From Parcubacteria group bacterium (GTDB taxonomy: Bacteria > Patescibacteriota > Minisyncoccia > Phycocordibacterales > Phycocordibacteraceae): DNA of 46,512 bases. The stretch lies in assembly GCA_028286825.1 (NCBI GenBank), contig JAQBQV010000005.1, forward strand, positions 1 to 46,512. Reading direction: 5' to 3'. Shown here in pieces: positions 44,298 to 46,512 of the stretch (positions are counted from its first letter, which is position 1; every line of letters begins with the position of its first letter). The position numbers and the translations under genes are program-made. The notes below the pieces were generated by a model. It was not told where the DNA came from. It saw only the letters and a list, made by a program, of their open reading frames with translations, and made no database searches.

Positions 44298-46179
44298 CGC
44301 GCTTACAAGTACTTATATTATCGACAATTCGATATTTAGAATCGGAGTAGTTTTTTCTGTTGAAGGACAATCGATAAAGGTAAAGGTTGATAAAGGTAAA
44401 AATAGTTCATCCGTCCTGTATAAGGGAAGCATCATTCAAAATATTTCTGTAGGAGGGTACATAAAGATAAAAAAAGGATTCTCAGAAATGATTGGGAAGA
44501 TCGAGGGAGAATCTATATCCGAAGATAAGGAATTCTCAAGAGTAAGTTACAAGAGTAATAAAGAAAAAATAAACAGGGTACTGAACGTAAAGATTCTTGG
44601 CTTTATTGAGGAGGGTACATTTTGCCGCGGTATCAAGGAGTTACCACTAATTGATAATAAATGTTTCCTGCTAAGCAAGGAAGAATTTGAAGAGATTCAT
44701 AACTTTATTCAAAAGGGCGACGAAAGAATTGAGGTCGGGGCACTAGAATACGATGACGGCCAAAAGATTGATCTAGGAATAAACAGTCTTTTTGCTAGTC
44801 ATATTGGCATTTTTGGAAATACAGGAAGTGGCAAGTCATATACATTGGCCAAGCTATACCGGGAGCTTTTTAAAAAGTTTAAAGATAGTTCAAATTTTAA
44901 ATCGAAAGCAAAATTCTTTCTGATCGATTTCAATGGTGAATATGCGGACGATGACGTAATTATCGAAAAGAAATATAAGAATATTTATAAACTTTCAACT
45001 AGCTCTCCTAATCCTAGTGATAAATTCCCAGTTAAGAAGGAAACCCTAAGGGACGTTGGGTTTTGGTCAATCTTTTTAGAAGCAACAGAGAAAACTCAGA
45101 TACCTTTTATAAATAGAGCAATTAAGGATTCTTATATTGAATCTAAATTGAATACAGAATTAAATTTTAAAACCTTAATAAAAGATAAAATTGAGGCCGC
45201 TACTACAGTAAACGGAAAGAACATAGATAGGGCTTTAACAATCGATTTACTCTATGAGCTAGCTTCCTTTCTTGATAATGAAAGTTTGCGTCAAGCAGGA
45301 CATTATTTTAAACAAAATCTATCCGGAGGAAACGAGAATATTAGTTTTTATTTGAAAACTAACCTGGTACCACCAAACGACAAACTTTTTAGTGACAGGC
45401 CAGCCTTCAAGGAAAAAATTAGTGAGCAGATTGACCTTGTAACATTCGAAGATTTTTCAGGATTATCAGTCATTAAGAAAGTAGGGTTAAGGATTATAAT
45501 TAAGTATTACGACGAAATGATCAGAGGGTTCTCAAACCGTGAACATCTTTCACCCCTGATTAAAAGAATGGAAAAAAGAATCTTAGATTTAGAGAAAGTT
45601 ATCACTGTTCACGGAAGAGAAAGATTTGCAAAAAATCTTACGATTATTTCTCTAAAAGATGTGAATTTAGATATTAGAAAGATGCTGCCATTGCTTATTT
45701 GTAAGGAACTTTATGATACTAAAAAGGAAGCCAATAATAAGGATACATCGCTTCATATAATTATTGATGAGGCACACAATATTCTCTCAGGTAATTCTGA
45801 GAGGGAAAGTGAACAATGGAAAGACTATCGACTTGAAACCTTCGAGGAAATCATCAAGGAAGGCAGAAAATTTGCTACATTCCTTACAATTTCAAGTCAA
45901 AGACCATCCGATATCTCTCCAACGATTATTTCCCAATTACATAACTATTTTCTTCATCGGCTGATAAATAATAATGATTTGCTTGCTGTTGAAAAAACTA
46001 TTGCGTATTTAGATAAAGTTTCTGCTGATTCAATTCCTAATTTAGCAACTGGTACATGTATTTTGGCTGGTTTACTAGCTCAAATCCCAGTCGTCATGAA
46101 GGTAAATAAAATTAGTAATAAAAAGAATCAACCAGTGAGTCAGACGATAAATCTTTTAGAGAAGTGGAAGCCTGTATAG
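44287..46179 (+). CDS. HerA-like ATPase (DUF87 type)
   Basis: IGIFGNTGSGKSYTLAKLYREL (Walker A), FFLIDFNGEYAD, LHIIIDEAHNIL (Walker B), SSQRPSDISPTIISQLHNYFLHRL; ATG at 44287 has aaggag upstream, overlapping the SIR2 stop. Confidence 0.9.
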   Translation: MKNNALTSTYIIDNSIFRIGVVFSVEGQSIKVKVDKGKNSSSVLYKGSIIQNISVGGYIKIKKGFSEMIGKIEGESISEDKEFSRVSYKSNKEKINRVLNVKILGFIEEGTFCRGIKELPLIDNKCFLLSKEEFEEIHNFIQKGDERIEVGALEYDDGQKIDLGINSLFASHIGIFGNTGSGKSYTLAKLYRELFKKFKDSSNFKSKAKFFLIDFNGEYADDDVIIEKKYKNIYKLSTSSPNPSDKFPVKKETLRDVGFWSIFLEATEKTQIPFINRAIKDSYIESKLNTELNFKTLIKDKIEAATTVNGKNIDRALTIDLLYELASFLDNESLRQAGHYFKQNLSGGNENISFYLKTNLVPPNDKLFSDRPAFKEKISEQIDLVTFEDFSGLSVIKKVGLRIIIKYYDEMIRGFSNREHLSPLIKRMEKRILDLEKVITVHGRERFAKNLTIISLKDVNLDIRKMLPLLICKELYDTKKEANNKDTSLHIIIDEAHNILSGNSERESEQWKDYRLETFEEIIKEGRKFATFLTISSQRPSDISPTIISQLHNYFLHRLINNNDLLAVEKTIAYLDKVSADSIPNLATGTCILAGLLAQIPVVMKVNKISNKKNQPVSQTINLLEKWKPV

Positions 46180-46287
46180 AAAAAACGGGAGTAAGTAATA
46201 AAGGTTCTAATCTCCGAACTTCTCTAGGCTCTCAAGCTCATTCTCGTCCCTCCAGACCATCCCACGAGTCCACGAGGCGTAAGAAAT

Positions 46288-46321
46288 GTATTGGTCTGGA
46301 TTGGATAAGGGAGGTTCTAAT
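46288..46321 (+). repeat. 34-bp imperfect direct repeat, right copy flanking SIR2-HerA
   Basis: gtattggtctggattggataagggaggttctaat; first 8 and last 13 bases identical to the left copy. Confidence 0.85.
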
Positions 46322-46412
46322 ATTCTGCAAGAATGACCACCCGAGAAGACATTGGTGCTGAACTAAGTCTTTCGCCTTAAGAATGCTACATGCTTCAAGA
46401 GTTCCAAATTAA

Positions 46413-46512
46413 CTAGAGAAACCTGATCATGTCCGTGTTTATTTGTGCGCTAGACACTTTGTAGCGAGTATCGCTCGTGTCGTATTTGTAACGCACCTCG
46501 TGTATCACGACG
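46413..46512 (-). CDS. Possible C-terminal fragment of a minus-strand gene entering from the right edge
   Basis: Open frame ...VVIHEVRYKYDTSDTRYKVSSAQINTDMIRFL-stop; short, no motif. Confidence 0.2.
   Translation of the reverse strand, partial: VVIHEVRYKYDTSDTRYKVSSAQINTDMIRFL

Overview
The window looks like a compact bacterial chromosome segment, probably Patescibacteria/CPR (inferred from gene content, small proteins and leaderless starts; no marker gene was tested). Housekeeping genes recognised from protein motifs: dprA, serS, ftsQ-like, dus, dnaX, tgt, uvrB, uvrA, uvrC-like, ddl, FKBP, DedA, ZIP, Fur, DsbA-like, Nudix, a HerA/TraD-like ATPase, plus tRNA-Gln(TTG) and tRNA-Ala(TGC). Two accessory regions stand out. 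(1) About 7.06-12.82 kb, just 3' of tRNA-Gln, is a head-to-tail array of mostly single-gene units. Ten copies of a ~27-bp repeat (consensus about GTTCCCACGTCGTACCACGCGGCCAGC) are present; most begin 0-10 nt after a stop codon, and most are followed by a -10 box and a leaderless start. Two longer repeats (~127 bp and 78 bp) are mixed in. It resembles an integron-like gene-cassette array, but has no canonical attC sites and no integrase in the window. (2) About 42.86-46.32 kb, beside tRNA-Ala, carries a SIR2 + HerA two-gene defence operon flanked by an imperfect 34-bp direct repeat. It is preceded by direct and inverted copies of the tRNA-Ala 3' end, the inverted copy split by a perfect palindrome. 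Other leads: a TGT lacking its zinc cysteines, a DnaX lacking its Cys4 module, a UvrC-like protein ending after the nuclease domain, tandem acidic microprotein genes, and moron-like SD-led single-gene units. All of this was read by eye; no searches or folding were run.
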